Assembly (NCBI GenBank): GCA_015069505.1
Contig: SVIL01000002.1
Location: 1 to 53,148 of the forward strand
Direction of reading: 5' to 3'
Length of the DNA: 53,148 bases
DNA from: Clostridiales bacterium
GTDB taxonomy: Bacteria > Bacillota > Clostridia > Christensenellales > Borkfalkiaceae
Shown one piece after another: positions 9,683 to 18,958 of this stretch. The notes under the pieces are model-generated. The model did no database searches. It was not told the DNA's origin and worked only from the letters and a program-made list of their open reading frames with translations. The first letter of the stretch is position 1. Each line of letters starts with the position of its first letter. The translations under genes and the position numbers were made by a program.

Positions 9683-11059
9683 ATGAAAAAGGTTTTGCTT
9701 CTATCCGTGCCGATAGCAATCCAAAACCTTATAACCTCAATACTTAATATTTTTGACCAACTTATGGTCGGGTGGTTACCCACCAACGCCGACAACTGCT
9801 TGTCGGCGGTTCTTTTGTCCAACCAAATCGTCTTTATCTTCCAAATAATCCTTTTTGCGGCGAGCAATACCGCAATAATCTTTATAGCACAGTACACCGA
9901 AAGCAACAACTATAAAAAAATCCCACCGACTATGGGCTTTTTGCTAATAGTAGGCGGAATAATATGTTCGATATGCACGCTGCTTTGTACGGCTTTTCCT
10001 TCTCTCGTAATCAGTATATTTTCGCCGAGCGTAGAATATAAAGCCCTTGCTACCGAGTTTTTAAGCGTGGTTGGGTTCAGTTTTATACCTATGGCGTTTT
10101 CGGTTATGCTAAACTTTTCAATGCGTGGGATACGCCGTATGAAACTCGGGCTATTCTCTAACGTAGTTGCGGTAGTTTGCAACGTAATACTAAACTACCT
10201 TTTTATGTTCGGTGGCTTAGGAATCCCCGCAATGGGCTTCATCGGTGCTGCGTACGGCACTATTCTGTCGAGAATAATAGAGTTTATAATTATGATAGTG
10301 GGCGTAATAGTCCTTAAATACCCCCTACTTGCATCCCCAAAAAAGATGTTCTGCTTTACCAAAAAATTCGTAAAAAAGTACTTCAAAATGTTTTTCCCTA
10401 TACTCTGCAACGAAATCTTTTGGGTGCTTTCGGGAACGGTGTACCTATACGTGTATGACAAACTGCCCGATAGCGAAGTCGTTCTTGCCGCAATGAACAT
10501 CGCACAAAGCGTGGATAAAATCGTGTCCGTTGCGATGATAGGCGTAGGCAGTGCCGTAGGCGTGGTAATCGGCAACACCATAGGCGAACATAACGGCGAA
10601 AAGTTGCGTGACTACTCAAAAAAGAGTTGGTGGTTTTCGGTTGCGGTCGGAATTTTTGTCGGGCTTTTAACCTTTGTAGGTGCGTTTTTCGTCCCATCCT
10701 TCTTTACCGAAGTCAGCCCACTCGCCCGCCATACCTCAAAAATCCTCTTGTTCCTTTTCGGAATAACCGCCGTGCTTCGCAGTATAAGTTTTATGGCGGT
10801 GGTCGGAATTTTACGATCGGGCGGGGATACGACCTTTTGTATGCTTATGGAAACCCTACTCATATGGCTGGTTTCCGTACCGCTCGTATTCCTTTTCGGG
10901 CTTGTTTTCAAGTGGAATATATACGCCCTTTACGCACTGACGAACGTCAGCGAACTTCTAAAATGCATCGTCTTTACCTACCGTGTTAAAGGTGATAAAT
11001 GGATTAAATTCAAAGTGGATAAATCCGTCCCCGAAACACAACCCGCCAAACAAAATTAA
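9683..11059 (+). CDS. MATE family efflux transporter
   Basis: KKVLLLSVPIAIQNLITSILNIFDQLMVGWL; multi-TM; GMRGIRR-like loop. ORF opens at 9656; ATG at 9683 (MKKVLL) looks like the likelier start. Confidence 0.9.
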   Translation: MKKVLLLSVPIAIQNLITSILNIFDQLMVGWLPTNADNCLSAVLLSNQIVFIFQIILFAASNTAIIFIAQYTESNNYKKIPPTMGFLLIVGGIICSICTLLCTAFPSLVISIFSPSVEYKALATEFLSVVGFSFIPMAFSVMLNFSMRGIRRMKLGLFSNVVAVVCNVILNYLFMFGGLGIPAMGFIGAAYGTILSRIIEFIIMIVGVIVLKYPLLASPKKMFCFTKKFVKKYFKMFFPILCNEIFWVLSGTVYLYVYDKLPDSEVVLAAMNIAQSVDKIVSVAMIGVGSAVGVVIGNTIGEHNGEKLRDYSKKSWWFSVAVGIFVGLLTFVGAFFVPSFFTEVSPLARHTSKILLFLFGITAVLRSISFMAVVGILRSGGDTTFCMLMETLLIWLVSVPLVFLFGLVFKWNIYALYALTNVSELLKCIVFTYRVKGDKWIKFKVDKSVPETQPAKQN

Positions 11060-11070
11060 ACTAAACACAA

Positions 11071-11107
11071 ACCACCCTATCCTAAACGACGGATAGGGTG
11101 GTTTTTT
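11071..11107 (+). terminator. Intrinsic terminator after MATE gene
   Basis: accaccctatcctaaacgacggatagggtggtttttt. Confidence 0.85.
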
Positions 11108-11113
11108 ACAACG

Positions 11114-11446
11114 TTAATTTTTAGATTTTTCAATCCCAACAACACTTTCAACGGGCATAGAAAACGCTATGCCTTGCCCCTCGGTATTAAGCCCGCCCGA
11201 CTTATATATTGCGTGAAGTACGGCGTCTTTGATATCCTTTTTCACAAGTATCATAAGCACTTCTTTTTCAGGATGAACGTTTATATGGAAAAACTTTTCC
11301 GACTCAGGGTTAGCCGTGCCGTGTGCCTTAAAAACCGTTCCGCCCTTAGCACCGACCTCTTTTGCCGCATCCATAACCGTTTCGGCAAAACCTTCGTTTA
11401 TTATGCAAAATATAAGTTCAAACTGCAATTCATTATTTTCCGTCAT
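11114..11446 (-). CDS. P-II family nitrogen-regulator-like protein
   Basis: 110 aa; ELIFCIINEGFAETVMDAAKEVGAKGGTVFKAHGT...GIAFSMPVESVVGI ferredoxin-like P-II pattern. Confidence 0.75.
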   Translation of the reverse strand: MTENNELQFELIFCIINEGFAETVMDAAKEVGAKGGTVFKAHGTANPESEKFFHINVHPEKEVLMILVKKDIKDAVLHAIYKSGGLNTEGQGIAFSMPVESVVGIEKSKN

Positions 11447-11447
11447 A

Positions 11448-11861
11448 TCAATTCTCCTTTACCGTAAGCCTATTGTCGCTTAAAAACCCATACGCCAAAA
11501 CCCCGATTATACTCGATAGCGGCAAGGTATAAGCAATTCCCTTTCCGTTTTTAACCGTTCTAAACTTTTCCTCTAACACCGAACAAACTTCTGCAGCCAT
11601 ATCCTCTCTAATCGTGCTGAATATCACCGCCTTTTGAGAGCCTGCAAGCCCGAGCAATGAAAGCATCTCTGCATTAGCCGTCCCCTTTGCGGGAACGATG
11701 GTTTGCATATTAACCCCGTAGCCTTGAATCAAGTCAGCGTAATATTCCGCCTTGTTCCTATTCACAACGGTAACTAACAACTTCAACTTTTTAACGCCGT
11801 CAGTCGTGGGTTTTTGCTTTTTTAAGTTTTTTGGTTTTTCAACCTTTTTTCTATTCTCCAT
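11448..11861 (-). CDS. P-II-like protein with Lys-rich N-terminal extension
   Basis: KLLVTVVNRNKAEYYADLIQGYGVNMQTIVPAKGTANAE...GKGIAYTLPLSSIIGV. Start at 11861 (MENRKK) avoids overlap with the upstream CDS. Confidence 0.65.
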   Translation of the reverse strand: MENRKKVEKPKNLKKQKPTTDGVKKLKLLVTVVNRNKAEYYADLIQGYGVNMQTIVPAKGTANAEMLSLLGLAGSQKAVIFSTIREDMAAEVCSVLEEKFRTVKNGKGIAYTLPLSSIIGVLAYGFLSDNRLTVKEN

Positions 11862-11871
11862 ACTTCTCACC

Positions 11872-13398
11872 CTAACTAAAATCAATTATCTGCTCGTCGT
11901 CATCGGTTATTATCCGCTTCATAACGGCACGCTCTTTCATTTTAGCCTTGATAATTGCCCTAAACCCTAAACTTTGTATAGTTATAAGCGGGGTCATCGC
12001 TACCATCGCCACCACGCCAAACGCAAGACTTAAAACTTGTGACTCACCGCAAAGCGACATGCAAGCACCTATTACTAACGGCAGTATAAAACTCGACGTC
12101 AACGGCCCCGATGCAACGCCACCCGAGTCAAACGCTATCGCCGTGTAAATCTTAGGCACGAAAAACGATAACCCCAAAGACAATAGGTAGCCTGGCACTA
12201 TATAGTATAAAATCGAAAACCCAAATATCATCCTAATTATCGAAAGACCTATGGAAATTCCCACGCCGATAGACAGTGCAATCAACATCGCTTTTTTAGA
12301 TACCGAACCGCCCGTTACCCTTTCAACTTGTTTAGTAAGCACGTGTACCGCGGGTTCGGCAAGCACCACGACGCAACCTATCAAAACACCGAACACCACT
12401 AAAAGCACGGGGCTTTCTTTGGCGAGTGCCGTGCCAAGTTTATTGCCTATCGGCATAAACCCAACGTTTACGGCAAGTAGGAATATAACTAACCCAAAAT
12501 AGGTACAAATTATCCCGATTGTCATTTGTTTTAATTTCTTTTTAGGAAGTTTTAGCACGAATATTTGCAAAATGATAAAGAACAGTACTATCAACGCAAG
12601 CGAGATAAAGACTTCGCCAAAAACGCTTAGTACGGTTTTGGGAAGGTTTTCCCCGATAGCGGTGGATATAGAATAGTCAGGCGTGTTATACGACGGCGTG
12701 CCGTTAGAGAACAACGCCAAAAACACCACCGCAATTATAGGTCCTATTGAACAGAGAGCAACAAGCCCAAAACTGTTTTCGTTAGAGTTTTTGCCCCCGA
12801 CTACCCCTGCAATACCCACGCCGAGAGCCATTATAAACGGCACGGTTATGGGGCCCGTGGTAACCCCGCCCGAATCAAACGCAAGGGGTAAAAAGGCTTC
12901 TTTGCCGTTCTCAAAAAGAATTGCACACGTTGAGAATAAGGCTAAGTAAAAGAACAAAAGCAGCATAGAAAGGCTTTTATGAAAGACGATTTTTAGCACC
13001 GCCACGAGTAGCAGTACCCCCACGCCTACGCCTATGACGGCAGTAAGCACCGTTCCGTCGATAACCCCCGCCACTTGTGAGGCAAGAACGGTTAAGTCGG
13101 GCTCTGCAACGGTTATTAAAACGCCCATAATAAAGCATATGGAGAGCAGTACGGATACCTTTTTAGTCCTCGTTAAACCCGACCCGACTTGTTCGCCCAT
13201 CGGGGTCATTGAAAGTTCGGCACCAAGGTTAAAAAGTGCAATGCCCACCACAAGCATTAAAACGCAAACACCAAAAACCAACGTCTCGGTCAGCGTTACG
13301 TCAACCAAAGGCGTCAATGACAAAATAAATACTATTACCCCAACTGGCAGCACTGAAAACAATGCCTCTTTGAGTTTTGAAAGTAGTATATAGCCCAT
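11872..13398 (-). CDS. DUF1538 domain membrane protein (duplicated halves)
   Basis: 508 aa; LFNLGAELSMTPMGEQVGS, FDSGGVTTGPITVPFIMALGVG and FDSGGVASGPLTSSFILPLVIG repeats characteristic of DUF1538. Confidence 0.85.
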   Translation of the reverse strand: MGYILLSKLKEALFSVLPVGVIVFILSLTPLVDVTLTETLVFGVCVLMLVVGIALFNLGAELSMTPMGEQVGSGLTRTKKVSVLLSICFIMGVLITVAEPDLTVLASQVAGVIDGTVLTAVIGVGVGVLLLVAVLKIVFHKSLSMLLLFFYLALFSTCAILFENGKEAFLPLAFDSGGVTTGPITVPFIMALGVGIAGVVGGKNSNENSFGLVALCSIGPIIAVVFLALFSNGTPSYNTPDYSISTAIGENLPKTVLSVFGEVFISLALIVLFFIILQIFVLKLPKKKLKQMTIGIICTYFGLVIFLLAVNVGFMPIGNKLGTALAKESPVLLVVFGVLIGCVVVLAEPAVHVLTKQVERVTGGSVSKKAMLIALSIGVGISIGLSIIRMIFGFSILYYIVPGYLLSLGLSFFVPKIYTAIAFDSGGVASGPLTSSFILPLVIGACMSLCGESQVLSLAFGVVAMVAMTPLITIQSLGFRAIIKAKMKERAVMKRIITDDDEQIIDFS

Positions 13399-13458
13399 TT
13401 GCGTTTCTCCTTACCCATACATAATAACACAGTAAGTCTTGCAAAGCAAGTTTATAAA

Positions 13459-13488
13459 AAAATAAGGGAAAAAATCTTCCCTTAAAGT
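13459..13488 (-). terminator. Intrinsic terminator downstream of SGNH hydrolase gene
   Basis: Minus-strand AAGGGAAGATTTTTTCCCTTATTTTTTT. Confidence 0.65.
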
Positions 13489-13499
13489 TTTATTATTTA

Positions 13500-14135
13500 C
13501 TATTCGCCCAAACACTTTTTTATGGACCCCACCACCGAAGCCGCCAAAAGTTTATAACCATCCTCTAAAAAATGTACGCCGTCAAGGTTGCGGTTAGATA
13601 TCGGGATATCTTTAAGCACGCCAAAAAGGTCGTCCTTTTGCCAGCCGTACGTCACGCAGAGTTTATCCACCATCTCGTTACGTTCTTTGACCTTTATATC
13701 CCAGTCGGGGTTTTTTCTTTCCAACCCGTTAACGTAAACGTCGGTAACGGTCGCAAGAATTATTTTAGATTTATCGGCGTAGTTTATAAGCAAATCTTTA
13801 ATTCCGTCGAAGTAGTCAGTCCCGCTCAAAAAATAGCCGTGTAGCCCGTTGTTAAAGTGTATTATATCATAGTTACTGTCGCTTAAAAAGGCACTTACGC
13901 TACGCTTAAAGGTCTTGCTGTTAACCGTGTAAGAGGTCGCAAGATAATCCACGTACGCTCGCCCTTTAAGCATTTCCTTAACCATATTAAAATACCCTTC
14001 GGTTATAGAATCCCCAACCAAAGCCACCCTTTTAAGGTCTCGTCCGTTCGCATCCTCGCACCAAAGCCTAAGCCACTCGATATCTTCCTTTTCCGTCCTG
14101 TTTGACGGCGAAAAATCAAAAGTAATATTTCCCAT
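13500..14135 (-). CDS. SGNH/GDSL-family hydrolase
   Basis: RVALVGDSITEGYF (block I), FNNGLHGY (block III), LDGVHFLEDGYKLLA (block V). Confidence 0.85.
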   Translation of the reverse strand: MGNITFDFSPSNRTEKEDIEWLRLWCEDANGRDLKRVALVGDSITEGYFNMVKEMLKGRAYVDYLATSYTVNSKTFKRSVSAFLSDSNYDIIHFNNGLHGYFLSGTDYFDGIKDLLINYADKSKIILATVTDVYVNGLERKNPDWDIKVKERNEMVDKLCVTYGWQKDDLFGVLKDIPISNRNLDGVHFLEDGYKLLAASVVGSIKKCLGE

Positions 14136-14154
14136 AGTCCACCTCTTTTAGCGG

Positions 14155-14219
14155 AAAAGAAAACCCCACCGCCAAATATAAAATCTAGTTAAGATAATTA
14201 TATTTTAGTGGTGAGGATT
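14155..14219 (-). terminator. Intrinsic terminator downstream of sigG
   Basis: Minus-strand CCTCACCACTAAAATATAA...TTATATTTGGCGGTGGGGTTTTCTTTTC imperfect hairpin with T-tract. Confidence 0.6.
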
Positions 14220-14238
14220 TGTCAATTCTTTTTTTATT

Positions 14239-15015
14239 TTACGCCCTAATAAGGTCTTTAATTTCTTTTAACGCAGTTTTTTCTAAACGAGAAACTTGTG
14301 CTTGCGATATGCCAACCATATCGGATATTTCCGTCTGCGTTTTGCCCTCGTAATACCTAAGTTTGATAATCTTTTGCTCACGCTCGTTAAGTTTTGAAAG
14401 TGCGGTATTAAGTGCCACCCTTTCCGTCCAAGATTCGTCCGTGTTCTTTTCGTCGCCAAGCTGGTCAAGAAGCAAAAGTTCATCCCCCGACTTATTATAC
14501 ACAGGCTCGTAGATAGAAACGGTATCGGATATAGCGTCAAGTGCGTACACCACTTCGGAAAGTTTAACCTTCATTTCCTCGGCTATTCTTTCGATAGTCG
14601 CTTCTTTGTCCTGCTTTTCAAGTTCGCTCCTGGTCTTTAACGCTAGGTACGCCGTGTCCCGAATACTTCTTGCAATCCTAAGCGAATTCTCAGCCGAACG
14701 CAGGTGTTTTTTTATCTCACCTACTATTAAAGGCACTGCGTACGTTGAAAATTTAACCTCGTAACTTAAGTCAAAATTCTCCATCGCCTTGATTAAACCT
14801 ATGCACCCCGATTGAAACACGTCGTCAAAGTTAGTGCGTTTTGCCCAAAACCGTTTAATCACCGACAAAACCAGTCGCATATTCGCCACCACGAATTCCT
14901 CTCTCGCACGCTCGTCCCCCTCTTTAATACGCCTTAAAAGGCTTAAAGACGCTTCTTCTGTAATCCTTGGAAGACTGCTTGTGTCAATCCCGCAAATAAC
15001 TACTTTACTGCTCAT
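14239..15015 (-). CDS. sigG: RNA polymerase sporulation sigma factor SigG
   Basis: 258 aa; VVICGIDTSSLP...NMRLVLSVIKRF...FDLSYEVKFSTYAVPLIVGEIKKHLR...GISQAQVSRLEKTALKEI closely follows B. subtilis SigG. Confidence 0.93.
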   Translation of the reverse strand: MSSKVVICGIDTSSLPRITEEASLSLLRRIKEGDERAREEFVVANMRLVLSVIKRFWAKRTNFDDVFQSGCIGLIKAMENFDLSYEVKFSTYAVPLIVGEIKKHLRSAENSLRIARSIRDTAYLALKTRSELEKQDKEATIERIAEEMKVKLSEVVYALDAISDTVSIYEPVYNKSGDELLLLDQLGDEKNTDESWTERVALNTALSKLNEREQKIIKLRYYEGKTQTEISDMVGISQAQVSRLEKTALKEIKDLIRA

Positions 15016-15078
15016 ATTCCCCCCTTATTATGTACGGTAGGTGAATAAAGTATCGGCAATTAAAAAATTTTTATACAA

Positions 15079-15111
15079 AAAAATCCCCCAACGAAAAAGT
15101 GGGGGATAAAT
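15079..15111 (-). terminator. Intrinsic terminator at end of the SipW-type cassette
   Basis: Minus-strand TATCCCCCACTTTTTCGTTGGGGGATTTTTTT. Confidence 0.85.
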
Positions 15112-15123
15112 TTGATTTAGTTT

Positions 15124-16203
15124 TTATAGCCCTGCGATAATGTTATCAAGGGTATTATTTGTAGTTGAACGCCACGTATCGGTATCGAAAGACCCTGAAC
15201 CCATCCAACCGTCATATCTCTTAATAGTAGCCGTTCCAGCATACATATCGCCGAGTTGAACCCATATATCACCATCGTCGAAAGAGGTAAATACGGAAAC
15301 GTAAACCGGTGCTTTTGCCGTGCCGAACCAACTATTGTTTTCTAAGTCATCGGTCGTCATATAGATAGAGAGTTCATTACCCTCTGCGTCGCCCGTCGTC
15401 GTGTCGCCGTCGATGTTTTCGCGTTTAATAATAATTGTAACTTCCGTATCAACGCCGTCGATGTTAAGTAACAAGTTACCTTGGAACAAATCTTCAAGCA
15501 ATTCAATATCGTTTTCACTTGCACCGCCAACGTTTCCTATATAAGAATCGTCGTGACGGTCGTTGTTAGCATAGTCGTCCATTTGGTCTAACAAAATATC
15601 CAAAGTACCCTCTTGCGATATTTCATTGATAATATCGTTGAACTGACCTAACGCACCGCTTACCGCAACTTCTTCTAATTCAGGAAGTTCGTCTAACGGG
15701 GTAAACTCAAAAGTGACAATGGAATCCAAAACCTTATTCGACGAAACGTTCTTTTTATATCCGTAAGTCGCCTCAAATTCCAAATAACCATTAGGTTGGA
15801 TTTCATCCCCGTGCCTAAGGTCTGGCAAAGCGACGATTATATCTTGATTGCTATAATTTTCTGTAAAATATTTTACTGCGTTGAACGCATATATCTCTGA
15901 GGTTTTATTGTAAACAGTCAAATTAACCTTAGCATACGATTGAATATTGTTAGCAAGGGTTACTTTGGTATTAAAGTTTGTCTTTTGATACCCGTTAATA
16001 ACCATTACGCCACTGCTCTCGTTTAGAACGACAGCATCCGTTATATACACCCCGTCGGCAAGCGTCATTTCAACGCCAAAAGACTTGGTTATGTTTTCGG
16101 GCGGCAAGGCGTATTGCCACGTAGCGTAAACCCCGCCAACGGATAGCATGCATACGGAAATAATAAAAACAGAGAGTATGCGAAAAATCTTTTTACTTAT
16201 CAT
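15124..16203 (-). CDS. Secreted protein with SipW-dependent-type signal peptide (TasA/camelysin-like substrate candidate)
   Basis: MISKKIFRILSVFIISVCMLSVGGVYATWQYALP signal region; beta-rich Asp-rich exported domain. Start at 16203 preferred over 16239 (AGAGGTG RBS). Confidence 0.7.
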   Translation of the reverse strand: MISKKIFRILSVFIISVCMLSVGGVYATWQYALPPENITKSFGVEMTLADGVYITDAVVLNESSGVMVINGYQKTNFNTKVTLANNIQSYAKVNLTVYNKTSEIYAFNAVKYFTENYSNQDIIVALPDLRHGDEIQPNGYLEFEATYGYKKNVSSNKVLDSIVTFEFTPLDELPELEEVAVSGALGQFNDIINEISQEGTLDILLDQMDDYANNDRHDDSYIGNVGGASENDIELLEDLFQGNLLLNIDGVDTEVTIIIKRENIDGDTTTGDAEGNELSIYMTTDDLENNSWFGTAKAPVYVSVFTSFDDGDIWVQLGDMYAGTATIKRYDGWMGSGSFDTDTWRSTTNNTLDNIIAGL

Positions 16204-17416
16204 CTTGCACCTCTGATTTCGCCTCAGTAGGGTGTTCAAGTTGATAGAATTTTTGCTCTAAGACTTCAAGCACGCTTTGGGTATGCTTGTCCGAAATTAA
16301 CTTAAAACGCATAGGATAAAGTTTGTACCCTTTATGCCCTGACACGTCAAAGAACACGTATTTAGAGTACTTGTACTCAACGTGGTCGGTTGCGACGTAA
16401 ACCATAACCGTCTTACCCGTAATACGAATAATCGCCACGGGCTTGCCGTTTTGCTTGTACCTACGCTTTTCCATACTCTCTACGACTGCTACGCCGTCCT
16501 TAGACTTAATAAGCCCTTCGACAAGGTTAAACCTTGCAAACATCTCTTTAGAAAGCCCTTTGAGCCGCTGCTTAAAGTTAAGACGTAACTTTTTGCGTTT
16601 AATTTTAACGTCAACTTGGTCGTCAGCGACGGCAACCTGAAAACTTGGGCAAAGGATTAAAAATCTGTTATATCTTGCCTTAGAAATAGCGTTTTCAAGT
16701 AGTGGCGTGATAATCATTGCCGCTACGACAAGGATTATGCAAAGCCAACCTGCCGGGGATTGCATAAAAGTTATAAAACTACCTATCATAGGTATTCTTT
16801 GCCCGCGATAAATACCCTTTATTTGAGAATATCTAACGGGGAACCTATCCGGAGTTTCAACAGCGTCACCTTGGCAACGGAACCACCGCTCGTTTGGGTG
16901 GGCTTCGTTCGGCTCTTCAATCTGAACGATACGGTGAATAACGTGAACGCCGTCAACTTCATACACGACTATATCAAAAACTTTAAGATCAAACTCTGAC
17001 GGTGCTTGATATGTAAAAATCAAGTCGAAAGTTTGAATATGGTCGTTCAAATTATTTTCGACCAAATAGGTGTTCTTTTCGTGTTTTTTAGACATTGACG
17101 CACTGTTTACAACTTTTAGCGTTGGGACGCTTTCTGAAAAGATTTTGTCACGGAAACCTAAAGTTATAGAAAAAATGAAAACAACGCAAAGAATGCTACA
17201 CAAAAGTATGGACACTACAAAATCAATGCCCTTACATTTTTTAGCCTTTCCTTGTGTTGCTAAAAATTCTTCTTTAATTTTTTCGTCTTCCGTGCCTGAA
17301 TTAATCAGTTTAAAAGTCAATTTGACGATGCTTGTCAGCATAAACACTGACAAGCCCGTCAACATAATAAACACTATAAGGCACAGAATAAACGTATAAA
17401 CGTTATAACTGCTCAC
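16193..17416 (-). CDS. Signal peptidase I, SipW/ER-type (Ser/His), with C-terminal extension
   Basis: 407 aa; VVNSASMSKK (catalytic Ser), FDIVVYEVDGVHVIHRIVQIE (His in place of Lys), RCQGDAVETPDRFPVRYSQIKGIYRGQRIPMIG, C-terminal TM and ~150 aa cytosolic tail. Confidence 0.82.
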   Translation of the reverse strand: MSSYNVYTFILCLIVFIMLTGLSVFMLTSIVKLTFKLINSGTEDEKIKEEFLATQGKAKKCKGIDFVVSILLCSILCVVFIFSITLGFRDKIFSESVPTLKVVNSASMSKKHEKNTYLVENNLNDHIQTFDLIFTYQAPSEFDLKVFDIVVYEVDGVHVIHRIVQIEEPNEAHPNERWFRCQGDAVETPDRFPVRYSQIKGIYRGQRIPMIGSFITFMQSPAGWLCIILVVAAMIITPLLENAISKARYNRFLILCPSFQVAVADDQVDVKIKRKKLRLNFKQRLKGLSKEMFARFNLVEGLIKSKDGVAVVESMEKRRYKQNGKPVAIIRITGKTVMVYVATDHVEYKYSKYVFFDVSGHKGYKLYPMRFKLISDKHTQSVLEVLEQKFYQLEHPTEAKSEVQDDK

Positions 17417-17450
17417 GTCAATCCTAACCTAATCTAACAAGTAATCCCGA

Positions 17451-18104
17451 TTAAGCGTTTGGTTTGATGTTTGTAATCCTTAAACTGAAAGAAAGTGCTG
17501 CACCTTCGTGGGTTAAGCAACCCTTAAAATCATCAAAATCGTCATAAGTAGGAAGACTGAAAGTTCCAATCTTGATAGAGGTAAGCAAAAGTTGGGTTAT
17601 ATCGCAGGCGATCTTTTCATTTCCGCCGATAGTAATTTTTGAGAATACACCGTCACAAGTTTGGTCGGTAGAACCAATCTTACCGATTTTAAGTGCGTTT
17701 GCTGCACCGTTACCATCAACGTACTCGAAAATTTGAGTGTTGCCATACTTGTAGTTTGCAAGTGCGTCGCCGTCGGTAAAGTAGAAATAGGTATCAATAC
17801 CGTTTGCGTTGATGTCATCAGTAGAGTTTGCGTTTGGCGTAAATACCAAATAAATGTTGCCGTTAGCCCTTAAAACTGCGTCGTAATCGTTTTCTGCTTC
17901 TTGGTCAACCTTGAACGCTGTCAAAGTATCAGTCATTTCGATAGAGTATGAACCGACAGCACCAGAGAAGGTATAATCCATACCAACTGAAAGATTAACG
18001 TCGTGTTGGATTGCTGCGTCTATGTTACCATAAGACCAAGTTGCGTAAACACCGCCGATGGTTACGCAGAGTATCATTGCGATAAGTGCACTAAGTTTCT
18101 TCAT
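17451..18104 (-). CDS. Secreted protein with SipW-dependent-type signal peptide
   Basis: MKKLSALIAMILCVTIGGVYATWSYGNIDAAIQ; shares GGVYATW-Y with the 15124..16203 product; followed by beta-rich exported domain. Confidence 0.75.
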   Translation of the reverse strand: MKKLSALIAMILCVTIGGVYATWSYGNIDAAIQHDVNLSVGMDYTFSGAVGSYSIEMTDTLTAFKVDQEAENDYDAVLRANGNIYLVFTPNANSTDDINANGIDTYFYFTDGDALANYKYGNTQIFEYVDGNGAANALKIGKIGSTDQTCDGVFSKITIGGNEKIACDITQLLLTSIKIGTFSLPTYDDFDDFKGCLTHEGAALSFSLRITNIKPNA

Positions 18105-18146
18105 AATTTTTTCTCCTTCTAAAAAAGAATTTTTTAAGTGAGAAAA

Positions 18147-18175
18147 ATTATACCCCCCACCGCACTTTTTGTCAA
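18147..18175 (-). promoter_or_regulatory. Consensus sigma-A promoter of the SipW-type cassette
   Basis: Minus strand TTGACA (18175-18170), 17-bp spacer aaaagtgcggtgggggg, TATAAT (18152-18147); RBS AGAAGGAG upstream of ATG at 18104. Confidence 0.85.
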
Positions 18176-18250
18176 TAGTTTTTTATAAAAAAATTTATTT
18201 TTTAACGTAAGTTAATACCTATTCAATATATGCTTAACGTTAAAAGCCCG

Positions 18251-18958
18251 TTACACCATTTTTGAGAACTCTTTTTTAAGACGAGCGATAATCTTTTTTT
18301 CCAAACGAGATATATAACTTTGCGAAATCCCCATTTTATCCGCAACTTCCTTTTGCGTGAGTTCGTCTTTGCCGTAAAGCCCGTACCGCATAACCATAAT
18401 TTCACGCTCTCTGTCGTTCAGTTTTTTAAGGGCTTCTTTAAGCAAATCCATTTCCACGCCGTTCTCTATCTTTTTATACACCACGTCGTTATCCGTACCC
18501 ATAACGTCAGACAAAAGCAGTTCGTTGCCTTCCCAGTCGGTATTAAGCGGTTCGTCGAAAGAAACTTCGCTTTTAATCTTGACCGTACGCCTTAGGTGCA
18601 TTAAAATCTCGTTCTCAATACACCTTGAAGCGTACGTGGCAAGTTTTATATTCTTTTCAAGGTTATAAGACCCCACCGCCTTAATAAGCCCTATCGTGCC
18701 TACGGACACTAAGTCGTCAAGGTCCACCCCCGTATTCTCAAAACGGCGTGCGATGTACACCACAAGCCTAAGGTTGTGTTCTATAAGTTCGTCTTTAACC
18801 CCCGTCTCACCGCTACTAAGTCTTTCAAGCATTACCGATTCTTCTTCGGGGGTGTAAGGGCTTGGCAACGTTTCGCCACTGCCCATGTACCGAAGCATAT
18901 TCTCGGACAAAGAAAATTTGTTAAGAAACATTTTTATCGTCTCGGTTAAGTTTAGCAT
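18251..18958 (-). CDS. sigE: RNA polymerase sporulation sigma factor SigE (pro-sigma-E)
   Basis: [34 protein letters not shown]...[19 protein letters not shown]...[27 protein letters not shown]...[27 protein letters not shown]-terminal ~26-aa pro-region. Confidence 0.95.
   Translation of the reverse strand: MLNLTETIKMFLNKFSLSENMLRYMGSGETLPSPYTPEEESVMLERLSSGETGVKDELIEHNLRLVVYIARRFENTGVDLDDLVSVGTIGLIKAVGSYNLEKNIKLATYASRCIENEILMHLRRTVKIKSEVSFDEPLNTDWEGNELLLSDVMGTDNDVVYKKIENGVEMDLLKEALKKLNDREREIMVMRYGLYGKDELTQKEVADKMGISQSYISRLEKKIIARLKKEFSKMV

Noticed and set aside
12683-13393. Plus-strand Ser/Thr/Pro-rich ORFs (88 and 119 aa) antisense to DUF1538
   Set aside because: Composition is the mirror of a Gly/Val/Ile-rich membrane protein read in reverse; no start context.
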